The position numbers and the translations under genes were made by a program. The notes under the pieces were generated by a model that worked only from the letters and a program-made list of their open reading frames with translations, was not told the origin of the DNA and did no database searches. A stretch of DNA of 6,447 bases from JBLIAZ01 sp047632015 (GTDB taxonomy: Bacteria; Bacteroidota; Bacteroidia; Flavobacteriales_C; GCA-002722245): NCBI GenBank assembly GCA_047632015.1, contig JBLIBC010000151.1:1-6447 (forward strand), written 5' to 3'. Positions 1 to 6,341 of the stretch are shown piece by piece. Position 1 is the first letter of the stretch; every line of letters starts with the position of its first letter.

Positions 1-675
1 AATTTAATATTAGTAACCATTCCTGTAAATGCTACTAAGACGTTGATTCCTGAATTACTTGATATAATCAACAACGATCAGATAGTAATGGATTTTGGCA
101 GCACAAAAGTTGGGATTTGCGAAGCTGTTAAGCATCACAAAAACCGCAGTGTCTTTGTTGCAGCTCACCCCATTGCCGGAACTGAAAACACTGGTCCACA
201 TGCCGCCATTGATGATTTATTTAAGGAAAAAGTTTGTATCATTTGTGAAAAGGAACTCAGCAATGAAAAGGCCTTGAATGCAGCAAATAAAATGTTTGAC
301 GCACTGGAAATGAGGGTCCTATTTATGGATGCTGAGGAACATGACCGGCACATTGCATATGTGTCTCATTTGTCACACATCAGTTCATTTGTTTTGGGTA
401 AAACGGTATTAGAAATCGAAAAAGACGAAAAGAACATATTTAACATGGCAGGAAGTGGATTTGCTTCCACTGTTAGACTTGCAAAAAGTAATCCTAACAT
501 GTGGGCTCCAATTTTTGCTCAAAACTCAAATCATTTGTCAACAGCTCTAGGAGCTTACATCGAAAATCTTCAAGAATTTAAAAACTTTTTGGATTCAAAC
601 GACCAAAGTAAAATGCACGATTTGATGGAAAAAACCAATGAAATAAGAAGGGTGTTAAAAGGAATTGAAAAGTAA
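1..675 (+). CDS. tyrA: Prephenate dehydrogenase, 5'-truncated by window edge
   Basis: Cytoplasmic enzyme of tyrosine synthesis: NAD(P)-dependent oxidative decarboxylation of prephenate to 4-hydroxyphenylpyruvate. The frame is open from base 1, and the codons before the TTG at 43 read as conserved enzyme (LVTIPVNAT), so this is an interior fragment of 224 codons and the TTG is not the start. Missing is the N-terminal part of the Rossmann fold with its glycine-rich nucleotide loop (roughly 60-70 residues). Numbering from the first visible codon, family signatures are DFGSTK (Ser34), HPIAGTE (His56), YVSHLSH (His123 and His126) and an Arg at 159 in the segment before AKSNPNMW. These match the substrate-binding and catalytic Ser/His/His/Arg set known from bacterial TyrA. 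No ACT domain follows; the protein ends about 70 residues after that Arg, normal for the short monofunctional form. It converges on the next gene, 28 bases away. The identification is firm; the cofactor cannot be told because the nucleotide-binding part is missing. Confidence 0.95.
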   Translation, partial: NLILVTIPVNATKTLIPELLDIINNDQIVMDFGSTKVGICEAVKHHKNRSVFVAAHPIAGTENTGPHAAIDDLFKEKVCIICEKELSNEKALNAANKMFDALEMRVLFMDAEEHDRHIAYVSHLSHISSFVLGKTVLEIEKDEKNIFNMAGSGFASTVRLAKSNPNMWAPIFAQNSNHLSTALGAYIENLQEFKNFLDSNDQSKMHDLMEKTNEIRRVLKGIEK

Positions 676-716
676 GCTTTACTACTACCGTAACTCGACT
701 TTCTTAAGCTTTTTTT
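674..716 (+). terminator. Possible weak terminator between convergent genes
   Basis: Two copies of the self-complementary hexamer AAGCTT (674-679 and 706-711) could form a 6-bp stem in the tyrA transcript, with a loop of about 26 bases. The stem runs straight into a T tract (710-716). The loop is long and the stem short, so this is a weak candidate. Its 3' arm lies inside the end of the opposing gene. Confidence 0.25.
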
Positions 717-1252
717 AATTTGTACCTGTTTTTGAACCTTAATGCTTGGTCAACATTGAAGTGGTATTTTACCCCTGAAGCAACCTGTAAAGTTGGGTTC
801 AAGTGATTAATTTTTGGCATTACAAAAATGGAAATGTTTTTAATTCTAAGGGCAAGTCCAAATCCTATGTTTATCCCGTCAAAACTCCAATCTCTTTCGC
901 CAGTAGTTGTTTTAAAATTCCGGAATCCCGGACCAATTAACACATCAAAAGTAAGCGGGTGAAAATTCACAAGAATTTTCCGAAAGTTAAAATCCAATTG
1001 AAGATCTGGTGATTTACTTGCTGCGGTAGGAAAGTAAAAATAAAACTCAGGTCCAAAATTATATGTTTTGTTTACCCAAAAATAAAATCTTGCATTTGCA
1101 CCATGTTTAGAAATTAACCCGTTGTATGCGTGACTACCTTCCACCGTAAACATTTTATAATAATCTTTTTCCTTTTCCTTCTTTTCATCTGCAGCAAAAG
1201 AGACACTGCTTAACATCAAGATTAAAATTATAAAACCAAGTGACTTATTCAT
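704..1252 (-). CDS. Exported protein, probable small outer-membrane beta-barrel
   Basis: I do not recognise a named family. The 182-residue product starts with a clear Sec signal peptide (MNKS, hydrophobic core to about residue 18, cleavage likely after SVSFA, residue 20). A short Lys/Glu-rich linker follows (residues 21-30). The rest is a series of amphipathic, aromatic-rich strands: around 54-75 (alternating Phe/Tyr), 83-97, 102-113, 126-147 and 153-166, with Gly/Asn/Pro turns. That pattern fits an outer-membrane barrel of about eight strands. The tail is strongly basic (RFKNRYKLKKA) rather than ending in the terminal aromatic residue usual for Bam-inserted barrels, which is a mild argument against a standard barrel. 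The ATG start is supported by the signal peptide directly behind it. The gene lies 34 bases downstream of the SRP RNA on the same strand, with no clear promoter of its own between them. A periplasmic beta-rich protein is the main alternative. Confidence 0.75.
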   Translation of the reverse strand: MNKSLGFIILILMLSSVSFAADEKKEKEKDYYKMFTVEGSHAYNGLISKHGANARFYFWVNKTYNFGPEFYFYFPTAASKSPDLQLDFNFRKILVNFHPLTFDVLIGPGFRNFKTTTGERDWSFDGINIGFGLALRIKNISIFVMPKINHLNPTLQVASGVKYHFNVDQALRFKNRYKLKKA

Positions 1253-1274
1253 AAGAAGTGCTGTTAGGATTTAT

Positions 1275-1294
1275 TCAAAAAAAATAGGGTAAGC
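1275..1294 (-). terminator. Possible terminator at the 3' end of the SRP RNA
   Basis: On the minus strand, the 3' arm of the SRP RNA closing stem (GCTTACCC, complement of 1287-1294) is followed by TA and then eight T (complement of 1277-1284). The closing helix plus this U tract could serve as an intrinsic terminator. The two arms are far apart in the RNA, so efficiency is uncertain and read-through into the downstream gene is possible. Confidence 0.35.
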
Positions 1295-1383
1295 TACTTA
1301 CATCGCACCGCTCAACCACCTACCCTTGCTCCCTTCCAGGCCTGGGGGAATTCGGCAGGAGCTGGTCGTATAAGACTTACCCC
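1287..1383 (-). ncRNA. ffs: Signal recognition particle RNA (small bacterial 4.5S type)
   Basis: This is the RNA core of the signal recognition particle. It binds Ffh and, with FtsY, brings nascent membrane and exported proteins to the Sec translocon. On the minus strand the apical domain reads CAGGCCTGGAAGGGAGCA (complement of 1327-1344), the most conserved part of bacterial SRP RNA: a GGAA tetraloop (complement of 1334-1337), the symmetric loop and the asymmetric AGCA loop. Flanking helices can be drawn by hand: CCTGCC with GGTAGG (complements of 1354-1359 and 1319-1324), a GACCA/TGGTT helix further out, and a closing stem GGGTAAG/CTTACCC at the ends. This gives a hairpin RNA of about 97 nt, the usual size of the small form without an Alu domain. 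Ends are set by the closing stem and by the promoter at the 5' side, and are accurate to a few bases. Confidence 0.95.
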
Positions 1384-1387
1384 AATG

Positions 1388-1419
1388 CAAATCTAATAAA
1401 GGCATACCATTTATGCAAA
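1388..1419 (-). promoter_or_regulatory. Bacteroidota-type promoter for the SRP RNA
   Basis: On the minus strand TAGATTTG (complement of 1388-1395) matches the Bacteroidota -7 consensus TAnnTTTG at every fixed base. TTTG (complement of 1416-1419) stands 20 bases upstream, as expected for the -33 element. The -7 box ends four bases before the GGGG that opens the SRP RNA stem, so the predicted transcript start agrees with the start deduced from RNA structure. The two independent signals support each other. Confidence 0.8.
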
Positions 1420-1430
1420 ACTTCCTCACC

Positions 1431-1460
1431 TTGTCCTACATATGTACGGTAGTAAATTGT
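1431..1460 (+). promoter_or_regulatory. Possible promoter of the rightward operon
   Basis: TTG at 1431-1433 and TAAATTGT at 1453-1460, 19 bases apart, are a partial match to the TTTG / TAnnTTTG pattern of this phylum. Transcription would begin near 1465, giving a leader of only about 8 bases before the ATG at 1473. An alternative -7 box is TACTTTTA at 1461-1468, but it would leave almost no leader. Some promoter must lie here because the upstream RNA gene points the other way; the exact element is a guess. Confidence 0.35.
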
Positions 1461-1472
1461 TACTTTTAACCC

Positions 1473-1940
1473 ATGAAAAATGCATTATTGCTATTCATCA
1501 TTACACTTCCTATGCTGATTATAAATCAGTTAGCATTTGATTTCGAGTCTGGTTACCCAAATACCATTATTTTTATGGTACCATTTATAGGGCTGAATTT
1601 AATTTTAAAAAAAACTCATTCACACTATTCAAAAGAGGAAGTATTTAAAAAAGTATTCAAAACTTGCTTAATAACTGGACTGTGTTACGCAATATGGATT
1701 GGCAGTTATCAGTTTGTGCTCTTCAATTATATTGATCCTGAATTGGCAAAAAAGACAATTACTATAGCAAAATCCACTAATAACCCTTTGTACACTAACA
1801 ATTTGAACAATATAGATATAAGTATTTACCGAAATCCTATTCATTTTGTGTCAACCTATTTAATTCTTAATTCCTTCTTTTTTAGCCTAATTGGGCTTAC
1901 TTTAGGATTTCTATTCAAATTAAAAGCTGCAAAGCAATGA
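1473..1940 (+). CDS. DUF4199-like four-helix inner-membrane protein
   Basis: The product has 155 residues and function is unknown. Hydrophobic segments lie at about 4-20, 30-45, 62-84 and 124-149, giving a four-helix membrane protein. The loop motif YIDPE (86-90) directly after the third helix, and a long polar loop before the fourth, recall DUF4199, a Bacteroidota family of similar length and layout. The assignment is from memory of the family and not from a search. The ATG at 1473 is followed at once by the first helix. The stop overlaps the start of the glycosyltransferase gene (ATGA, 1937-1940), so the two are probably translationally coupled. From what I recall, DUF4199 genes often sit next to this type of glycosyltransferase in the phylum. 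The membrane protein may therefore assist it, for example in handling the lipid-linked product, but that is inference. Confidence 0.8.
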   Translation: MKNALLLFIITLPMLIINQLAFDFESGYPNTIIFMVPFIGLNLILKKTHSHYSKEEVFKKVFKTCLITGLCYAIWIGSYQFVLFNYIDPELAKKTITIAKSTNNPLYTNNLNNIDISIYRNPIHFVSTYLILNSFFFSLIGLTLGFLFKLKAAKQ

Positions 1941-2899
1941 AGAATTTATCGATTGTAATCCCTTTATACAATGAGGCAGAATCCTTACCAGAATTGCACT
2001 CTTGGATTAAAAAGGTAATGGAAGAAAACAATTTCACTTATGAAGTTTGGTTCATAAGCGATGGTAGCACTGACAAATCTTGGGATGTAATCACTGAAAT
2101 TCAAACAAAAGATGCTAATGTGCGAGGGGTAAAATTCAGAAGAAATTTTGGAAAATCCGCTGCACTTTACGTTGGTTTTGACAATACTGAAGCAGAAGTC
2201 ATTATAACAATGGATGCTGATTTACAAGACAGCCCGGAAGAAATCCCTGAACTGTACAAGATGATCAAGGAGGATGGATTTGACTTAGTCTCAGGATGGA
2301 AACAAGACCGTAAAGACCCATTAATGAAAACTATTCCTACCAAGTTGTTCAATAAAGCGACTACTATAATGAGTGGAATCAAACTTAATGATTTTAACTG
2401 CGGGTTAAAAGCATATCATTACGACGTGGTTAAAAGTATAGAGGTTTACGGTGAAATGCATCGATACATTCCTGTAATGGCTAAGAGAGCTGGTTTTACT
2501 AAAATTGGGGAAAAACCGGTTAAGCACTTTGCAAGAAAATATGGAACCACTAAGTTTGGATTAGAACGCTTTATCAATGGTCTTTTAGATCTTGTATCTA
2601 TTATTTTTATATCAAAATTTGGCAAACGTCCGATGCATTTATTTGGAACTTTTGGATTTTTTACATTTTTACTAGGTTTTGGAATAGGTACCTACTTAAC
2701 AATTGACTGGGTTTTGACTTTTGTTTTTAACTCAGGGTTTAGTGATAATTATTACCCCATTACTCAGCGACCTATTTTTTACTTTTCACTGATGTTTGTT
2801 ATTGTGGGTACTCAAATGTTCCTTTCTGGATTTGTGGCAGAAATTTTGGTAAGAAACTCTACAAAGGCAAACAAATACGACATCGAAAAAACCAGCTAA
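1937..2899 (+). CDS. Family 2 glycosyltransferase, polyprenyl-phosphate (DPM1/GtrB) type
   Basis: Inner-membrane enzyme with a cytoplasmic GT-A catalytic domain, expected to transfer a sugar from a nucleotide donor to a polyprenyl phosphate or similar lipid. Of 320 residues, about 1-230 form the catalytic domain: VIPLYNEAESLPEL at the nucleotide-binding start, SDGSTDKS (41-48), FRRNFGKSAAL (67-77), the DAD metal-binding motif at 93-95 within DADLQDSPEEIP, SGWKQDRKD (119-127), DFNCGLKAY (152-160), and a basic RKYGTTKFG stretch (200-208) before the membrane. Two helices follow at about 233-256 and 279-303. This is the architecture and length of the dolichol-phosphate mannose synthase, GtrB and ArnC group. 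Sugar and acceptor cannot be read from sequence. It overlaps the preceding membrane-protein gene by 4 bases and is followed after 3 bases by the repeat-protein gene. All motifs are intact. Confidence 0.93.
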   Translation: MKNLSIVIPLYNEAESLPELHSWIKKVMEENNFTYEVWFISDGSTDKSWDVITEIQTKDANVRGVKFRRNFGKSAALYVGFDNTEAEVIITMDADLQDSPEEIPELYKMIKEDGFDLVSGWKQDRKDPLMKTIPTKLFNKATTIMSGIKLNDFNCGLKAYHYDVVKSIEVYGEMHRYIPVMAKRAGFTKIGEKPVKHFARKYGTTKFGLERFINGLLDLVSIIFISKFGKRPMHLFGTFGFFTFLLGFGIGTYLTIDWVLTFVFNSGFSDNYYPITQRPIFYFSLMFVIVGTQMFLSGFVAEILVRNSTKANKYDIEKTS

Positions 2900-2902
2900 T
2901 TC

Positions 2903-4015
2903 ATGACTAACAAATTACTTTTATTTTTCAGTTTAATTATTTCAGTTTCAACCTTTGCTCAGGATGATATTAATCAGGTGGATGCAAAAGGAAAAAAGCA
3001 TGGACAATGGATAGTTAAGCACAAGAATGGAAAAATAAAACATGAAACTAATTTTGTGCATGGAACGGCTTCCGGTTTATCTATGAGGTACAATACGGGT
3101 GGGAAAAAAACATCGAAAATGATGCTTTCAAATAACGGAACAATTGCTAGAGGAGTTTTATTTCACAACAATGGCAACATCATGGCAGATGGTAAATACT
3201 CTGAAAAGAAAAAGGATTCAACTTGGAATTTTTACGCTTTATCTGGAGTTAAAATTCGAACCGAAAAGTATAATAATGGTATTTTAAATGGTCAATTGAC
3301 AACCTATTACAAGAACGGTAACATTAAAGCGGAAACAACGTATAATAAAGGTATAGCCGAGGGTTTACAAGAGGAGTTTTACGCAAACGGAAACATTCGC
3401 TCAAGTAAGAAAGTGGTGGGTGGAAAGACGGAAGGTCCTTTTAAATTATACTACGACAACAAAGTGTACCGGATTATTGGTCATTACGCTAACGGAAAAA
3501 AGAATGGAAAGTGGAAATATTACAGTCCTCGCCTAAAAGTTGAAAAAGAAGAAAGGTACGAGTATGGTAATTTAATATATTCATCGAACGAAATTTTATC
3601 CTACTGGGACGACTCCACTAAAGTGGTGAGAACAAGAGAGAGGTACAACAAATCAGGACGTAGCTCGTTAATGGCGTACCACCCCAATGGTAAAATATCG
3701 CGAGAAGGGTATTATTTTAAAAACAAAAAAGACAGTACATGGAAGTACTTCGACAAGTTTGGCCAATTGGAAAGCATTAAAACCTTTTACAAAGGGAAAA
3801 AGAATGGTCATTGGACATTTTATTATCCAGATGGTCAAGTTTGGAAAGAATTGTCATGGTACAAAAACAAACTTGAAGGTGAGCGCAAAGATTTCCATGA
3901 GAATGGAAAAATAAAACTTACGGGTCAATATAACAATGGAGTTGAAAGCGGGTCGTGGAGCCATTACGACACTAATGGAACGCTCTTAAAAAGTGAATCA
4001 AAGGATGAAAAGTAG
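2903..4015 (+). CDS. Secreted YwqK / MORN-variant repeat protein
   Basis: The 370-residue product begins with a Sec signal peptide (MTNKLLLFFSLIISVSTFAQ, cleavage next to A19/Q20). From about residue 33 to 365 it is almost wholly built of a repeat of 22-25 residues with the pattern NGxWxxYYxNGxIxxExxYxNGxx; I count about 13 units. This is the MORN-variant repeat of proteins labelled YwqK in databases, which form elongated beta-hairpin stacks. The only break is about 224-250, a non-repeat insert with Trp-Asp-Asp. Two segments, 87-141 and 259-313, align without gaps and share KKDSTW, suggesting a higher-order duplication. The cellular role of such secreted forms is not established; the toxin-antitoxin label sometimes attached to the family does not fit a secreted protein with no toxin gene nearby. 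Surface or periplasmic scaffolding or binding is a reasonable guess. It sits 3 bases after the glycosyltransferase gene and overlaps the lipoprotein gene. Confidence 0.9.
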   Translation: MTNKLLLFFSLIISVSTFAQDDINQVDAKGKKHGQWIVKHKNGKIKHETNFVHGTASGLSMRYNTGGKKTSKMMLSNNGTIARGVLFHNNGNIMADGKYSEKKKDSTWNFYALSGVKIRTEKYNNGILNGQLTTYYKNGNIKAETTYNKGIAEGLQEEFYANGNIRSSKKVVGGKTEGPFKLYYDNKVYRIIGHYANGKKNGKWKYYSPRLKVEKEERYEYGNLIYSSNEILSYWDDSTKVVRTRERYNKSGRSSLMAYHPNGKISREGYYFKNKKDSTWKYFDKFGQLESIKTFYKGKKNGHWTFYYPDGQVWKELSWYKNKLEGERKDFHENGKIKLTGQYNNGVESGSWSHYDTNGTLLKSESKDEK

Positions 4016-4724
4016 TTTATACATACTGTTTGTGTTTTTAGTATTTCTGGGTGCTTCATGTAAAAAAGATACTGAAACAGGCGTTTCAAAAACAGGTAGT
4101 TACACAGACTACTATCCTTTAAAAATAGGAAGTTCTCATATTTACTTGATTGACTCGATTTATTACAACAAATTCACTGGAGAAACCGAAGTTTACCAAT
4201 ATCAATTAAAGGAAACCATAACAGAAACCTTCCTTGACGAAAGCAACCAAACTAACTACAGAATGGAGCGGTATTGCAAATTCAAACCAACGGCTGCTGT
4301 GTCGTTCGATGAGATACCTTGGGAATTTAAAAATGTTTGGTTTGTAACAGTGACACCTGTCTCTGTTCAACGTGTGGAGGAAAATGTGAGGTTCGTTAAT
4401 TTAACTAACCCTGTAAAAGATGGTGTTACTTGGGATGGCAATGATTTTAACATCCTAAATAAATACAATTACACCTATGAAAGTTTTGGTGAAACTTTAT
4501 TAGGATATGCAAACTCTGTTAAAGTTGTTCAGATTGATTTGGAAAATTTAATTGAAAAACAATACTACGAGCAAACCTTTGCAAAAGGTGTTGGATTAAC
4601 AAAGCACTACTATATTGACATTGAATCTCAAAACATCACCGACACATCTGTCCCAATAATGGAGAGAATACAAAAAGGAATTCAGTTCACTAAAGTGCTA
4701 CTTGAATACGACATTCCGGAATAG
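4005..4724 (+). CDS. Lipoprotein of unknown function
   Basis: The 239-residue product starts at the ATG at 4005. A GTG at 3993 would add four residues (MNQR) but is less convincing; the ATG places a normal signal core directly behind MKSS. The hydrophobic stretch ends in LGASC with Cys19 as the lipidation site, followed by KKDTE. A Lys and acidic residues right after the Cys resemble the lipoprotein export signal described for surface lipoproteins in Bacteroidota, so cell-surface exposure is possible. The mature part has no motif I can name. Visible features are YYPLKIGS near its start, a beta-rich pattern with many Tyr/Thr, a PVKDGVTWDGN segment about two thirds along, and FAKGVGLTKHYY near the end. 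I recall similar uncharacterised lipoproteins in Bacteroidota but know no function. It overlaps the end of the repeat-protein gene by 11 bases in another frame and precedes the protease gene by 22 bases. Confidence 0.88.
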   Translation: MKSSLYILFVFLVFLGASCKKDTETGVSKTGSYTDYYPLKIGSSHIYLIDSIYYNKFTGETEVYQYQLKETITETFLDESNQTNYRMERYCKFKPTAAVSFDEIPWEFKNVWFVTVTPVSVQRVEENVRFVNLTNPVKDGVTWDGNDFNILNKYNYTYESFGETLLGYANSVKVVQIDLENLIEKQYYEQTFAKGVGLTKHYYIDIESQNITDTSVPIMERIQKGIQFTKVLLEYDIPE

Positions 4725-4725
4725 T

Positions 4726-4742
4726 AACTTTTAATAAAAGTT
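4726..4742 (+). repeat. Perfect 7-bp inverted repeat before the protease start
   Basis: AACTTTT and AAAAGTT, separated by AAT, fill most of the 22-base gap between the lipoprotein and protease genes and end four bases before the TTG start. As RNA it would be an A/U-rich hairpin of low stability with one G-C pair. It has no following T tract, so it is not a good terminator. An operator or an effect on translation start is possible but unproven. Confidence 0.5.
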
Positions 4743-4746
4743 TAAT

Positions 4747-6333
4747 TTGAAGACACTTTTACTCTTTATACTAACTTCATCAGCTGCATTCGCTCAGTCG
4801 TATCAATTTGAAGTGATTTTTAAGGATAAAGACACTTTAAAATATAACACCTCCTCTCCTACCGATTATCTAACATCAAAATCAATTGCTCGAAAAAACA
4901 AACTTGGAGTTGCAATAACCATTAATGACTTCCCTCTTACATCAAGCTATCTTGATTCTTTAAATAAATATTATAAGGTCAAAGCTATTTCAAAATGGTT
5001 TAACACCATAGCTGTTCAGACAAATGACTCTTTGTCAATCGATTCCTTAAATACCTTTCCATTCGTAGCTAGTTATAGGTTAATAGGAAAAAGTGGATTT
5101 TCTGTGACAAGAACAAGCAAAAAAAACGAAACCACTGAATTGAACTACGGCTCAGCTTCGACAGGAATTAATCAAGTAAGAGGAGAGTATTTACACCAAA
5201 ACAATTATTTGGGAACAGGTATAACCATTGCAGTGTTAGACGCAGGGTTTACTAACGTCAACACAATGGATATATTCACATCTCTATTTGCTGAAGGAAG
5301 AGTTCTAGCTGAAAAAAACTTTATTAATCCGTCTAACGATGTGTACGAATTAGGTTTGCATGGTACTCAGGTGTTGTCAGTCATGGCAGGAAACAAAGAT
5401 GCAGAGTACGTTGGTACAGCTCCTAAGGCCAACTATTTGTTACTGATTACTGAAGATCCTCAGGAAGAAAATTTAATTGAAGAATACACATGGATCCAAG
5501 GAGCTGAATATGCTGACAGTCTTGGCGCAGACATCATCAGTTCATCTCTTGGTTACAATTTTTTTGACACCCCTGCTTTTAATCACTTACATTCTGAATT
5601 AGGACAAACGGTCACCATAGTAAGTAAAGGCGCTAGGACAGCAGTTGAAAAAGGCATGCTAGTGGTAAATAGTGCTGGAAATGAAGGCGAGTCTCCATGG
5701 AAAAACCTATTGTTTCCTGCTGACGAGGAAATGGTACTCACAGTAGGAGGTGTTAACAACCAGGGGAATCATGCTAAATTCAGCTCTACTTCACCTGCTG
5801 GACTGAGCTTCGTAAAACCAAACGTAGTTGCGTTGGGGGAACAAGTTAATATTTCAAGTGAGAACGGAACGTATTCTAATGCAAACGGGACATCCTTTGC
5901 TTGCCCTATAATTTCGGGCTTAGCTGCTTGCGTTTGGGAAGCATTACCAGATAAATCACCCATGGAAATAAAAGCTATTATTGAGCAAAGTGCGCATCAA
6001 TACTACAATTCGGATAATCTAATAGGATACGGCATTCCAAATTTTTCCGAAACGATTGAACGTCTTATACACCCAAACAATATATTTGATAAGGCGATAC
6101 TTTTTCCAAATCCAACAAGCGTTGATCAAATCACAATTCACCATCAATTTACTTCTGATATTATCGAAATAAAACTAATTGATCAATCAGGAAGCCAACA
6201 AGAACAGGTCTTTTTTAATGAAATATCTCCTGATGTGACTACCATATCTTTACCAGACCTAGTAAAAGGAAGTTATTTTCTTACTTTTATAACTAAAACA
6301 GGTTTGTTGCAAAAACAGCTGATTGTAAATTAA
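4747..6333 (+). CDS. S8 family (subtilisin-like) serine protease with T9SS sorting domain
   Basis: Secreted or surface-attached endopeptidase of 528 residues. Layout: signal peptide 1-17 (ends AAFAQ); propeptide-like region about 18-135 with LTSKSIARKNKLGV and ISKWFNTIAV, typical of Bacteroidota subtilases; catalytic domain about 140-440; C-terminal T9SS type A sorting domain about 450-528 (FPNPTS, then LVKGSYFLTFITKTG and a final KQLIVN). The triad is complete: Asp165 in IAVLDAGF, His205 in LHGTQVLS, Ser383 in NGTSFACP, with the oxyanion-hole Asn312 in SAGNEGES. It should therefore be active after export through Sec and then T9SS, which cleaves the C-terminal domain. The start must be the TTG at 4747: an in-frame stop lies at 4735, no ATG lies between, and the next Met (174) is inside the catalytic domain. 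The substrate is unknown. Its place after two exported proteins suggests an envelope or extracellular role. Confidence 0.95.
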   Translation: MKTLLLFILTSSAAFAQSYQFEVIFKDKDTLKYNTSSPTDYLTSKSIARKNKLGVAITINDFPLTSSYLDSLNKYYKVKAISKWFNTIAVQTNDSLSIDSLNTFPFVASYRLIGKSGFSVTRTSKKNETTELNYGSASTGINQVRGEYLHQNNYLGTGITIAVLDAGFTNVNTMDIFTSLFAEGRVLAEKNFINPSNDVYELGLHGTQVLSVMAGNKDAEYVGTAPKANYLLLITEDPQEENLIEEYTWIQGAEYADSLGADIISSSLGYNFFDTPAFNHLHSELGQTVTIVSKGARTAVEKGMLVVNSAGNEGESPWKNLLFPADEEMVLTVGGVNNQGNHAKFSSTSPAGLSFVKPNVVALGEQVNISSENGTYSNANGTSFACPIISGLAACVWEALPDKSPMEIKAIIEQSAHQYYNSDNLIGYGIPNFSETIERLIHPNNIFDKAILFPNPTSVDQITIHHQFTSDIIEIKLIDQSGSQQEQVFFNEISPDVTTISLPDLVKGSYFLTFITKTGLLQKQLIVN

Positions 6334-6341
6334 GTACTCAA

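Noticed and set aside
43..45. TTG at 43 as start of prephenate dehydrogenase
   Set aside because: Conserved enzyme sequence continues upstream to the window edge, so the true start lies outside.
95..353. Two small open frames (95-277 +, 165-353 -) within tyrA
   Set aside because: They lie wholly inside a well-supported enzyme gene in other frames and have no recognisable features of their own.
1287..1383. Riboswitch or attenuator leader for the minus-strand exported-protein gene
   Set aside because: The structured element carries the SRP RNA GGAA loop and AGCA asymmetric loop, which explain it fully.
2167..2382. Minus-strand open frame of 71 codons inside the glycosyltransferase gene
   Set aside because: It covers the conserved catalytic motifs of the + strand gene; its hydrophobic look is a shadow of the opposite strand.
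3687..3914. 75-codon + frame inside the repeat-protein gene
   Set aside because: It is a frame-shifted reading of the repeats, rich in Lys, with no signal or domain.
2990..3990. Tandem DNA repeats or a CRISPR-like array
   Set aside because: The periodicity is at protein level (22-25 residues) with diverged DNA; there are no identical repeats with unique spacers.
3993..4004. GTG at 3993 as start of the lipoprotein gene
   Set aside because: The ATG four codons later gives a normal lipoprotein signal peptide; the GTG adds MNQR and a longer overlap with the upstream gene.
2903..4015. Toxin-antitoxin system, from the YwqK antitoxin label
   Set aside because: The protein has a signal peptide and so acts outside the cytoplasm, and no toxin-like gene is adjacent; the label is a database name, not evidence.
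5769..5963. Minus-strand 64-codon frame opposite the protease active-site serine region
   Set aside because: Shadow of a strongly conserved coding region; no promoter or family resemblance.
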